DNA from: Photobacterium rosenbergii
Lineage (GTDB): Bacteria > Pseudomonadota > Gammaproteobacteria > Enterobacterales > Vibrionaceae
NCBI RefSeq assembly: GCF_003026455.1
Contig: NZ_PYMB01000001.1
Location: forward strand, 930,001 to 994,000
Direction of reading: 5' to 3'
DNA length: 64,000 nt
Positions 26,390-34,674 of this stretch are shown one piece after another (the stretch's first letter is position 1; each line of letters starts with the position of its first letter). A program made the translations under genes and the position numbers. The notes below the pieces were generated by a model. The model was not told where the DNA came from. It searched no databases and worked only from the letters and a program-made list of their open reading frames with translations.

Positions 26390-26405
26390 AGAGTGGTCAT
26401 TTTGA

Positions 26406-26753
26406 TTAAGCTGGAGTAACTTGCTTTACGTTTTCAGCCACTAGCTCTTCAACTTCAGACTTGAAAGACTGAGCAATTGCAGTGAACTTGTTGCTGTCAT
26501 CGATTAGCTGCTGAGAAAGCTTAGTCAATGTTTCTAGCTGCTGGCTGTTGTAAGCAGCAAATGACTGAACGTCTTTTACTTCGCTAACAGCTTTAAGCTG
26601 AGATAGGCCAAGGTCGCTGTAAGCGCGAACAGCGGCAAGCTGAAGCTCAGTTAGATCTTCAACGTTCTTAGTGAACAGCTTGTTGAACTTAACGTATGGT
26701 GCAAGTGATTTTTCAGTCTGCTCAGAGAAAGATTTAAACATTTCCGTATACAT
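26406..26753 (-). CDS. phaP: Phasin, PHB granule-associated protein
   Basis: A 115-residue, almost entirely helical protein with the phasin pattern: MYTEMFKSFSEQTEKSLAPY, NKLFTKNVEDLTELQLAAVR, YSDLGLSQLKAVSEVKDVQS, then a C-terminal amphipathic helix. Phasins coat PHB granules and control their number and size. GAAGGAAACAAGCT precedes the ATG. It lies between phaA and phaC, as in the vibrio pha cluster. A terminator directly behind it suggests that most transcripts end here. Confidence 0.92.
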   Translation of the reverse strand: MYTEMFKSFSEQTEKSLAPYVKFNKLFTKNVEDLTELQLAAVRAYSDLGLSQLKAVSEVKDVQSFAAYNSQQLETLTKLSQQLIDDSNKFTAIAQSFKSEVEELVAENVKQVTPA

Positions 26754-26832
26754 AGCTTGTTTCCTTCATTAAAAGAATGATTGAGTACCTGTGCCATGAT
26801 GAATACAGGTACTGGTTAGCTTTACAATTGAA

Positions 26833-28041
26833 TTAGACGCTCTTCAGTACAATTGCTGTACCCATACCACCACCAACACACAACGTGGCAAGGCCATGCT
26901 CTGTGCCGCGACGGCGCATTTCGTGAAGAAGGCTGACAATAATACGGTTACCTGAAGCACCCAGTGGGTGACCCAGTGCAATCGCACCACCATTTACGTT
27001 GGAACGCTCGGCCAGATCTTCAACTGGAGATCCAAGCTCGTCGGCCAACTCATGTAGTACACCTAGTGCCTGACCCGCAAAAGCTTCATTGAATTCAAAC
27101 AGGCCAACATCAGCGATATTGAGTTCTGCTTTATCCAGTGCTTTAACCACAGCAGGGACAGGACCTAGGCCCATCACCTCTGGAGCAATACCCGCTTGGG
27201 CATAGCTCTCGATTTCTGCTAGCGGAGTCAGGCCATATTTTTCAACAGCAGCTTCTGAAGCAACGATAATTGCACTTGCACCATCGTTGATACCTGATGC
27301 ATTACCTGCTGTAACAGAGCCACCTTCTTTCTTGAATGCTGGGCGAAGTTTCGCCAAACCTTCAATACTTGCGTCCGCCTTTGGATACTCATCGGTATCT
27401 ACAACACTGGTTTTTCTGCGAACAGTCACTTCTACAGGTGCAATTTCACCTGCGAACTTGCCTTGTTCGATAGCAGCCACTGCTTTTTGTTGGCTTGCAA
27501 GTGCAAAGTTGTCTTGTTGTTCGCGATTAAGGCCCACTTTGGCAACAACATTTTCAGCTGTTACACCCATGTGGTACTTATTGAAGACATCGGTCAGACC
27601 GTCAGAGATAAGAAGATCATCTAGGCTTAGAGAGCCCATTTTCTGACCATCACGGATTGTAGCTGGTGCACAGAATGGAATCTGTGACATGTTTTCTGCA
27701 CCAGCAGCAACAACAAGTTCAGCATCACCGGCCTTGATATGAGCAGCAGCATCCATTACCGCTTTCATACCCGAACCACATACCATGTTTAGGCTGTACG
27801 CTGGTACTTCCTGAGGAACGCCGGCATAGATAGCAGCCTGACGACCAGGCCCCATACCTTGTCCAGCACCAACAACATTACCAAGAATAACTTCGTCAAG
27901 GTTTGCTGGGTCAACCTTCGCTTCTTCCAGTGCGGCTTTAATTGCCACAGCAGCTAGTTGTGAAGCAGGAACTGATTTCAGCGCACCATTGAAACTACCG
28001 ATAGGCGTACGTTTAGCCGCAACGATATATACTTTTGACAT
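26833..28041 (-). CDS. phaA: Acetyl-CoA acetyltransferase of PHB synthesis
   Basis: A 402-residue biosynthetic thiolase. Cys88 in [11 protein letters not shown] is the acyl-enzyme residue, the His is in [15 protein letters not shown], and the second Cys in CVGGGMGTA. It condenses two acetyl-CoA to acetoacetyl-CoA for PhaB. AAAGGACGC lies upstream of the ATG at 28041, and the gene is 38 bp after phaB. It is closely similar to the thiolase at 21775-22992, but its position inside the pha cluster marks it as the synthetic copy. Confidence 0.95.
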   Translation of the reverse strand: MSKVYIVAAKRTPIGSFNGALKSVPASQLAAVAIKAALEEAKVDPANLDEVILGNVVGAGQGMGPGRQAAIYAGVPQEVPAYSLNMVCGSGMKAVMDAAAHIKAGDAELVVAAGAENMSQIPFCAPATIRDGQKMGSLSLDDLLISDGLTDVFNKYHMGVTAENVVAKVGLNREQQDNFALASQQKAVAAIEQGKFAGEIAPVEVTVRRKTSVVDTDEYPKADASIEGLAKLRPAFKKEGGSVTAGNASGINDGASAIIVASEAAVEKYGLTPLAEIESYAQAGIAPEVMGLGPVPAVVKALDKAELNIADVGLFEFNEAFAGQALGVLHELADELGSPVEDLAERSNVNGGAIALGHPLGASGNRIIVSLLHEMRRRGTEHGLATLCVGGGMGTAIVLKSV

Positions 28042-28079
28042 GATTTTTTGCGTCCTTTCGAAATTCAGAAATTAAACCA

Positions 28080-28820
28080 TTAGTGCATGTACAAGCCGCC
28101 ATTCACAGACAGTGTTTCGCCTGTGATGTAAGCAGCAGCATCGCTCGCCAAGAAAGTGACCGCTGCTGCAACTTCAGCAGGAGCAGCAAGACGCTTCATT
28201 GGGATCTCAGCTTTAATGCTATCTAGTACTTCTGGCTTAATTGCTTCTACCATTGGTGTACCGGTGTAACCTGGGGCAATGGCGTTAACAGTAACACCTG
28301 AGCGTGCACCTTCGGCAGCCAGTGCTTTGGTGAAGCCAATCATCCCTGCCTTCGCAGCAGAGTAGTTCGCCTGACCGAATTGACCTTTAAGACCATTTAC
28401 TGAGGAAATATTGATTACGCGTGAATTACCGTGTTCGCACATTGATGCAAAAAGCGGCTGAGTCACATTAAACAAACTGTTCAAGTTTGTCGTGATTACA
28501 TCACCCCACTGCTCTTTAGACATACGCTTGAACGTTGTATCACGTGTAATACCAGCGTTATTGACAAGCACGTCAATGTTACCTTCCTCTTGCAACAATG
28601 TTGCCAATGCTTCTGCACAATAATCAGCATCTGTAACATCTAGCGGGAACAAACGAACCTGCTCTTCTGAATAATTATTCTCTTTAAACCATTCTTTAGC
28701 TTTGGCTTCACCGCTTGGGAAATATGTGGCAATCACACGAAAACCCGCATCAACTAATCCTTTAGTGATCGCTGAACCAATACCACCTTTTGCACCAGTT
28801 ACTAATGCTTTTTTACTCAT
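28080..28820 (-). CDS. phaB: Acetoacetyl-CoA reductase (NADPH)
   Basis: From the ATG at 28820 (GGAG upstream) the product has 246 residues. It is a short-chain dehydrogenase: TGAKGGIGSAI is the Rossmann glycine motif, NNAGITRDTTF follows, and the catalytic Ser-Tyr-Lys lies in INISSVNG and YSAAKAG. The VNAIAPGYTGTPMVEA and C-terminal ITGETLSVNGGLYMH segments match PhaB rather than FabG. It reduces acetoacetyl-CoA to (R)-3-hydroxybutyryl-CoA for PhaC. It is the first gene of the pha operon and diverges from the MoxR operon. Confidence 0.94.
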   Translation of the reverse strand: MSKKALVTGAKGGIGSAITKGLVDAGFRVIATYFPSGEAKAKEWFKENNYSEEQVRLFPLDVTDADYCAEALATLLQEEGNIDVLVNNAGITRDTTFKRMSKEQWGDVITTNLNSLFNVTQPLFASMCEHGNSRVINISSVNGLKGQFGQANYSAAKAGMIGFTKALAAEGARSGVTVNAIAPGYTGTPMVEAIKPEVLDSIKAEIPMKRLAAPAEVAAAVTFLASDAAAYITGETLSVNGGLYMH

Positions 28821-29388
28821 TACAGAAGACTCCATTCCATCTTTATGATGACTTACCATCCTTAAAATCAAAAACTTATAATTGCTTTATCAATAAGGAC
28901 CACTAACCAACGTAGGCTGTTTCTCAGCCTTATTTTTAATCTTGTTGCATCCTAGCGAGTGAAAAAGACACTTGGGTGACTTTTACATTGCACAAATATT
29001 ATAAGAACACATGCTCATACCAATATCAACACAGAGCATCAATGGTCGTACCAATATTCCCGCATAGAATCACGCTTGTTTGCAAAGTCAGGATTAACAA
29101 ACAAATGTATTAACAATGTTAATAAACATAAGCACAATAAGTGCCAAGTTTTATATGAGTAAAAACAATGGTCTAGAATGAGATGAAAGCTGTTTTTTGA
29201 CTTCCGTTAGTGCAGAAGCGCACTAACAAAGTGCAACCTTAATCACCAAATTAAAGAGGTATGACCTGTTTCAGCAGTTAAACAGGAGGTTATTAAATCA
29301 CCAACTACACAAAGGTGCTGAACTTACGCCATCAAATTGAGTCTTAATTTTCATATTTGACTGTTTCATTTAAGGAAAATAGCAATCC
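28821..29388. other. Divergent regulatory region between phaB and the MoxR operon
   Basis: About 570 bp without a credible ORF. Promoters of both divergent operons must lie here. Two inverted repeats are visible, at 29206-29227 (arms GTTAGTGC/GCACTAAC) and 29268-29289 (arms CCTGTTT/AAACAGG). Neither has a T-tract. I could not fix the promoter elements by eye. Confidence 0.55.
29206..29227. repeat. Inverted repeat with 8-bp arms
   Basis: GTTAGTGC and GCACTAAC separated by AGAAGC, about 160 bp before the MoxR-type ATPase gene and 390 bp before phaB. It may be an operator for either operon. No regulator gene is present nearby to assign it. Confidence 0.45.
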
Positions 29389-30345
29389 ATGTTGACAACG
29401 ACTTTCCAACGCCTTCAATCTCACCTGAATACTCAGGTCATCGGTCAACCGAATCTTGTTAAACAGTTAATGATCGCCCTGCTTGCTGACGGCCATATTT
29501 TGGTAGAAGGCCCTCCAGGGTTGGCAAAAACACGTGCTGTTAAAGTGCTGTCTGACAGCATTGAGGGGAATTTCCACCGCATTCAATTTACCCCTGATCT
29601 ATTGCCTGCTGATTTGACAGGCACCGATATTTTCCGCCCAGAAACGGGAGATTTCACGTTCCAGCCTGGGCCTATCTTCAATGCCTTGTTGCTCGCCGAT
29701 GAAATCAACCGGGCGCCAGCAAAAGTTCAAGCCGCCATGCTAGAAGCCATGGCTGAAAAGCAAATCACCGCAGGGCGAAAGACCTACCAGCTACCAGAGT
29801 TGTTTTTGGTTATGGCGACCCAAAACCCCATTGAGCAAGAAGGAACCTACCCACTTCCAGAAGCCCAGCTAGATCGCTTCTTACTTCAACTCAATGTTGA
29901 ATACCCTGATGAATCTAGCGAACTAGAAATCTTGCGACTTAACCGGGGAGAAGCGTTAGGTATCACTGCTGATGAGCAGGTACAGATATCTCAACAAGAA
30001 ATCTTTGCGGCCCGTAAAGAAGTACTCAATATTCACATGGCCGAAGAAGTTGAGCAGTACATCATTCGCTTGATCATGGCGACACGCCACCCATACAAAT
30101 ACAGCGAGCAACTTGCTAGTTGGTTACAAATGGGAGTCAGCCCGCGTGCAACACTTGCCCTTGACCGCTGTGCACGTGCCCATGCATGGCTAAACGGACG
30201 AGACTTTGTCACACCTGAAGATGTCCAGCTTATGGCCTATCCCGTGTTGCGCCACCGCTTGCTTCTAAGCTATGAGGCCCAAGCTGAAGCTATCGCGCCT
30301 GATACCATTATCGAGCAGTTAGTTTCACAGGTTGCTTGCGCATGA
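29389..30345 (+). CDS. MoxR-type AAA+ ATPase
   Basis: A 318-residue MoxR-family chaperone-like ATPase. Walker A is EGPPGLAKTR at about residues 40-49 and Walker B LLADEINRAP; sensor 1 lies in MATQNPIEQEGTYPLPEAQLD (positions about 142-162). MoxR proteins work with VWA proteins in metal insertion, complex assembly or stress resistance. AAGGAAAATAG lies upstream of the ATG. It heads a six-gene operon in which each of the first five genes overlaps or nearly touches the next. Confidence 0.92.
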   Translation: MLTTTFQRLQSHLNTQVIGQPNLVKQLMIALLADGHILVEGPPGLAKTRAVKVLSDSIEGNFHRIQFTPDLLPADLTGTDIFRPETGDFTFQPGPIFNALLLADEINRAPAKVQAAMLEAMAEKQITAGRKTYQLPELFLVMATQNPIEQEGTYPLPEAQLDRFLLQLNVEYPDESSELEILRLNRGEALGITADEQVQISQQEIFAARKEVLNIHMAEEVEQYIIRLIMATRHPYKYSEQLASWLQMGVSPRATLALDRCARAHAWLNGRDFVTPEDVQLMAYPVLRHRLLLSYEAQAEAIAPDTIIEQLVSQVACA

Positions 30346-31310
30346 ACACACAGGATTTAACCCCAGCACTTCCTGCTCACAGTGATGGCGTTAACCTCTG
30401 TCTGGCTGAATTACTGCACTATAAAAACCAGTCAGTACGATGGTTACCCCCTGCGCAAAGTGTCTGGTCACAACTCAATGGCCAACACCAAAGTCGTCAC
30501 AAAGGACGGGGAATGAATTTTGCTGAAGTCCGTCCTTACCAAGCCGGGGATGATATTCGCGCCATTGACTGGCGCGTTACAGCTCGAACCGGAAAAACCC
30601 ATACCAAGCTGTTCACCGAAGAGCGTGAGCAGCCGGTCATGCTGCTTATAGATGTCAGTCCCAGCATGAAGTTTGGCACCCAACTTCTGTTGAAATCGGT
30701 CCAAGCGGCCCATTTTTCGAGTTTACTGAGTTGGCTTGCCGTCAGTGAGCAAGACCGGATTGGGGCCATTGTGTTTAACGGAAACCGTCTCTATGAGTGT
30801 AAGCCCACGGCTCGTCAACAAGGACCATTAACGGTCATCAACGCTATCATTGCTGCCCATCAAGAATCTGACAGCAACCAATTCGATGGCAATCGCCTTA
30901 ACTTTTCAGATGCCTTGAAGCACCTACATCACCTTTGCCCCAAAGGCAGTGAGATTGTCGTGCTCAGTGACTTTTATCAATTGCAGGAAAAAGATAAGCG
31001 ACGTTTAAGCCAACTCCGTCAACACAACCGGCTTCAGTTCGTACAGCTCTTTGACCCATTAGAGTTGGGGCAAACTTCATTCAATGGCATTGAGTTTGTC
31101 ACCGATGATAAGCAAGCAACTTGGCTCGATTTTTCAGCTAAAAGTACCCGTGACAGCCTAAATCTGCAGTATGAGCAGCATCAGCAATTTATTCAGGAAA
31201 TGTGCAAGAGCTTAGCTATCCCATTACACCACTTGTCTGCAGCCCAAACCTTAATGGAGCAATTAGGGCAATCTGGTTTCAAACCTTATAAAGGAGGGGC
31301 AAATGGCTGA
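30342..31310 (+). CDS. DUF58 protein with a VWA-like domain
   Basis: The ATG at 30342 overlaps the stop of the ATPase gene (ATGA), giving 322 residues. The DUF58 core is clear: GRGMNFAEVRPYQAGDDIR followed by AIDWRVTARTGKTHTKLF. A VWA-like metal site follows in LLIDVSPSMKFG. No signal peptide or membrane span is seen, so it is probably cytosolic. DUF58 proteins are constant partners of MoxR ATPases. The precise role is unknown. Confidence 0.88.
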   Translation: MNTQDLTPALPAHSDGVNLCLAELLHYKNQSVRWLPPAQSVWSQLNGQHQSRHKGRGMNFAEVRPYQAGDDIRAIDWRVTARTGKTHTKLFTEEREQPVMLLIDVSPSMKFGTQLLLKSVQAAHFSSLLSWLAVSEQDRIGAIVFNGNRLYECKPTARQQGPLTVINAIIAAHQESDSNQFDGNRLNFSDALKHLHHLCPKGSEIVVLSDFYQLQEKDKRRLSQLRQHNRLQFVQLFDPLELGQTSFNGIEFVTDDKQATWLDFSAKSTRDSLNLQYEQHQQFIQEMCKSLAIPLHHLSAAQTLMEQLGQSGFKPYKGGANG

Positions 31311-31809
31311 AGCAACAACATTACCTACACTTCCACTTGCTGATATTCACCTCCCTGATGCTCCAGGCGTTTGGCCGCTTGCATGGGGATGGTGGGTCGC
31401 CATCTTGCTCGCTGTAATTTTGATAACTTATTTGGTGCTGGTGTTCAAAAAACATCAAAGCTACAACCTTGCTCGTCGAGAAGCCCTACAACAGTTGGCG
31501 TGTTTGAAATCTCCCGAGAGTTTTAATCAGGTTAACTTGCTTTTGCGTCAGGTAGCTATGTCATACCACTCCCGAGAATACGTTGCAGGTTTGACCGGTC
31601 AATCATGGCTGTCTTTCCTCGATCAGCACCTAGCGCCAAAAGATCAAGGCTTTACTCGCTTATCTGAGATTTGGCAGAAAGGGCTTTTCTCCCCTGTACC
31701 ATTAGAAAAAGAACAATTTGCAATGTGTTACCAACAAGCCAGGAAATGGATCCGCAAAGCCAAATTCCATACCCTACCGGATGTGTCCAAGGAGTCTGGT
31801 AATGTTTGA
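31303..31809 (+). CDS. DUF4381-like single-span membrane protein
   Basis: A 168-residue protein with one strong membrane span (WWVAILLAVILITYLVLVF) at about residues 28-46, followed by a cytoplasmic helical domain (ARREALQQLACLKS, LLRQVAMSYHSREYVAGLTG). AGGAGG precedes the ATG, and the start overlaps the DUF58 gene by 8 bp. This length and pattern match the small membrane protein found at the same place in other MoxR/VWA operons. It probably anchors or links the complex at the inner membrane. Confidence 0.8.
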   Translation: MAEATTLPTLPLADIHLPDAPGVWPLAWGWWVAILLAVILITYLVLVFKKHQSYNLARREALQQLACLKSPESFNQVNLLLRQVAMSYHSREYVAGLTGQSWLSFLDQHLAPKDQGFTRLSEIWQKGLFSPVPLEKEQFAMCYQQARKWIRKAKFHTLPDVSKESGNV

Positions 31810-32767
31810 ATTTACTTGGCTTTGGGCTTTTTTGCTGCTCCCTTTACCTGCTGCCGTGTATTTCTTCAGCAAGCCGAAAGCTCAGCCTTCGGCTATCAGA
31901 TTGCCAAAATTGCCCGATGGACTAGGACAGAAAGCCAAAGTCAGCCGATGGTTAGTCATACTCATGGCAACGGCATGGATATGTTTGGTCGGTGCGCTAT
32001 CTCGCCCTGTTTGGTATGGCGATCCAATAGAGATCAACCCTGATCACAGGGACATGATGCTAGCGGTTGATTTATCAGGATCTATGTCGATCAAAGACAT
32101 GATCACCGAAGACGGGGAAGCTATCGATCGTCTAACGGCTGTTAAGGATGTGCTGTATCAGTTCATCGGCAAGCGTAATGGCGATCGCCTAGGACTGGTT
32201 TTGTTTGCCAACCACGCCTATCTACAAACACCACTAACCTTTGACCGGGACACCGTCCAGCAACAACTAGACCGGACGGTATTAGGGCTTATCGGCCAAA
32301 GTACCGCTATTGGTGAAGGACTAGGTATTGCAACCAAGACCTTCATTGATAGTGAAGCGCCGCAGAGAGTGATTGTTTTGCTAAGTGACGGTGCCAATAC
32401 CGCGGGTGTTATTGAACCGCTGGAAGCTGCTGAGCTTGCCGCTCGCAGTGATGTGACTATATATACCGTCGGTGTCGGTGCTGAAGAGATGGAACAGCGT
32501 ACCTTCTTTTCCACCCGCACGGTTAACCCTTCCCACGATCTCGATGAGAGGATGCTGACTCGCATTGCAGAAATGACCGGCGGGCAATACTTCCGTGCGC
32601 GTAACCCGCAAGAGTTGGAACAAATTTATCAGATGATTGACCAACTAGAGCCTATAAATACCGCCCAGCAAACTTGGCGGCCTCGTCAGGAGCTTTTCCG
32701 GTTCCCATTGGCTCTAGCTCTGTTGTTGTCAATCGTTATCGTTGTTATGAGAAAGCGTAATGGTTAG
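31802..32767 (+). CDS. VWA-domain membrane protein, BatA-like
   Basis: From the ATG at 31802 (AAGGAG upstream, 8-bp overlap with the preceding gene) the protein has 321 residues. Two N-terminal membrane spans (LWAFLLLPLPAAVYFF and WLVILMATAWICLVGAL) precede a VWA domain with the MIDAS motif DLSGSMS and the later Thr/Asp positions (TPLTF, LLSDGANT). A last span lies at the C-terminus. The layout matches BatA of Bacteroides/Leptospira Bat operons, where these proteins support stress tolerance. Confidence 0.88.
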   Translation: MFEFTWLWAFLLLPLPAAVYFFSKPKAQPSAIRLPKLPDGLGQKAKVSRWLVILMATAWICLVGALSRPVWYGDPIEINPDHRDMMLAVDLSGSMSIKDMITEDGEAIDRLTAVKDVLYQFIGKRNGDRLGLVLFANHAYLQTPLTFDRDTVQQQLDRTVLGLIGQSTAIGEGLGIATKTFIDSEAPQRVIVLLSDGANTAGVIEPLEAAELAARSDVTIYTVGVGAEEMEQRTFFSTRTVNPSHDLDERMLTRIAEMTGGQYFRARNPQELEQIYQMIDQLEPINTAQQTWRPRQELFRFPLALALLLSIVIVVMRKRNG

Positions 32768-34670
32768 TTTTACATTCCTATATCCATATTGGCTAATCGC
32801 TTTGCTCCCATTGCTAATGATCTTGCCTTGGTTAGCGAAGAAGAAACATAAGCAGGGACTAATTGCACCACATTTGGCTGAAAAACTGGGGCTATCTGCA
32901 AAAACTCAGACTAGGGCAGCTTTACCTGCTCTTGGGATTCTGTGGACTCTTGCTGTTATTGCACTTGCAGGTCCAAGCTGGCAAAAGTCTCCGATCCCTG
33001 CTTTTAGCCTCTCAGGAGCTCGGGTCTTGGTCATGGATATGTCTCGTTCCATGTATGCCGATGACATTGTGCCAAATCGTCTCAGCCAAGCCCGCTTCAA
33101 GGCTCTTGACCTTCTACCCGGTTGGAAAGAGGGAAGCACAGGCTTAGTCACGTATGCAGCGGATGGCTATATTGTCAGCCCTTTAACCAAAGACAGTTCG
33201 ACGTTAGCGAACCTTATCCCCCACCTCTCCCCTGAAATCATGCCGATACAGGGAAGTAATGCAGCGGCAGGTATCCAAGAAGCCATCAACTTACTCAAGC
33301 AAGCCGGCCACCAGCAAGGCGATATCATCTTGATCACAGATGGCCTCAGCCAAAAAGAAAGCCGTGATAGCAAACAGCTTCTGGGTGAGAATCAATACCG
33401 CCTTTCTGTCTTAGGTGTAGGGACAACAGATGGAGCCCCCATCAGACTGCCGGACGGGACACTGTTGACCAATAGCAATGGCAAAACAGTGATCGATAAG
33501 CTAGAAGTCGCACCTCTGCGTGAACTTGCACGCGCAACAGGGGGGATTTTCCAACTGTCACAGCCGACCGACTTTGATATCGAAGCGCTGATCAAAGCAA
33601 CAGAGAAACCTGTCAGCAATAACAATAACGATGCGAGTAAAGAGCTTGAAGAGCACATCAATGGTGGTTTCTGGCTATTGATCCCTATCGCTTTGCTTGC
33701 ACTACTCGGTTTCCGCCGTGGCGTTGTTATCGCCGCTGTCTTGGTCCTAACCCCGGTTGATCACGCATTTGCTGCGTCATGGTCTTCACCGTTTACCAAT
33801 AGCGACGGTTTGGGCTATGAGTTATTCGAGCAAGAAAATTTCACTGAAGCTGCAGGGCAATTTTCTTCGCCACAATGGCGTGGTGCCGCCCAATATAAGG
33901 CTGGTGATTATCAAGGGGCGATAGAAACACTCTCTCCCCTCACTGATGAACAATCCCAATACAACCTTGCCAATGCCTATGCACAAAGTGGCGATTTAGA
34001 CCAAGCAGAATCTCTGTATCAATCGATTCTGGAAAAGAACCCAGAGCATCAAGATGCCAAGAAAAACTTGTCTTTAGTCCAAGCCCTAAAGCAACAGCAA
34101 GAGAAGCAACAGCAAGAGAAGCAACAGCAAGAGAAGCAACAACAAGAAAACCAACAGCAGGAACAAAGCCAGCAGCAAGATGGCCAGCAACAAAACGATC
34201 AGCAACAGGAACAATCAGGCGATAATTCTGATTCTGACCAAAGCCAAGATCAAAACCAATCTAACCCGTCTCAGCCGCAGGGTCAGCAATCTCAAGGTGA
34301 CCCGCAAAATGGACAACAGAAGAACGATCAGCAGTCAGAGCAAGCCCAAAGCCAGTCCAATGATGACCAGAATAGTGAACTGAACCAACAACAGGGTCAA
34401 ACTTCTGGAGAGCAGCAACAATCAGAGGAACAATCGCCGGCACAATCAGCGCAAGCTGAAAATAACAATGGTGATCAAGGCGATGACAACAATGCCAATG
34501 CTGTCACCAACCCTCAAGGTCAGGAAACGCAAGAGAGCGTGACAGCCAGTGATCCAGTTCTGAAGAAATTAGAGCAGGTGCCGAATGATACCAGCGCCTT
34601 GATACGTGCTCAGCTTATTTTACAAGCTCGAGAGAAGCAGGCACCTGAAGCAACAGATAACTCTTGGTAA
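32760..34670 (+). CDS. VWA-TPR membrane protein with Gln-rich tail (BatB/BatC-like)
   Basis: A 636-residue protein whose start overlaps the BatA-like gene by 8 bp. Order: two N-terminal membrane spans, a VWA domain (MIDAS in DMSRSMYADD, then ITDGLSQKES), a membrane span near residue 310, TPR repeats (YNLANAYAQSGDLDQAESLY) and a long tail of about 150 residues rich in Gln, Ser, Asn and Asp. It combines what are separate BatB (VWA) and BatC (TPR) proteins in other bacteria. The tail begins with five KQQQE-type repeats. The tail is probably periplasmic and disordered. Confidence 0.88.
   Translation: MVSFTFLYPYWLIALLPLLMILPWLAKKKHKQGLIAPHLAEKLGLSAKTQTRAALPALGILWTLAVIALAGPSWQKSPIPAFSLSGARVLVMDMSRSMYADDIVPNRLSQARFKALDLLPGWKEGSTGLVTYAADGYIVSPLTKDSSTLANLIPHLSPEIMPIQGSNAAAGIQEAINLLKQAGHQQGDIILITDGLSQKESRDSKQLLGENQYRLSVLGVGTTDGAPIRLPDGTLLTNSNGKTVIDKLEVAPLRELARATGGIFQLSQPTDFDIEALIKATEKPVSNNNNDASKELEEHINGGFWLLIPIALLALLGFRRGVVIAAVLVLTPVDHAFAASWSSPFTNSDGLGYELFEQENFTEAAGQFSSPQWRGAAQYKAGDYQGAIETLSPLTDEQSQYNLANAYAQSGDLDQAESLYQSILEKNPEHQDAKKNLSLVQALKQQQEKQQQEKQQQEKQQQENQQQEQSQQQDGQQQNDQQQEQSGDNSDSDQSQDQNQSNPSQPQGQQSQGDPQNGQQKNDQQSEQAQSQSNDDQNSELNQQQGQTSGEQQQSEEQSPAQSAQAENNNGDQGDDNNANAVTNPQGQETQESVTASDPVLKKLEQVPNDTSALIRAQLILQAREKQAPEATDNSW
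34089..34163 (+). repeat. 15-bp tandem repeat in the VWA-TPR gene
   Basis: Five units of 15 bp, the first three identical (AAGCAACAGCAAGAG) and the last two diverged, encoding K-Q-Q-Q-E. The identical units are a likely site of slippage, which would change length in steps of five residues without a frameshift. Confidence 0.85.
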
Positions 34671-34674
34671 ATAT

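Noticed and set aside
26338..26400. Upstream in-frame start for phaC giving 623 residues
   Set aside because: The extension runs through the intergenic terminator hairpin and has no homology-like content; the ATG at 26337 has a good binding site.
26785..26812. Inverted repeat GTACCTGT/ACAGGTAC between phaA and phaP as a terminator
   Set aside because: No T-tract follows on the minus strand. It may be an RNA stem but is not supported as a terminator.
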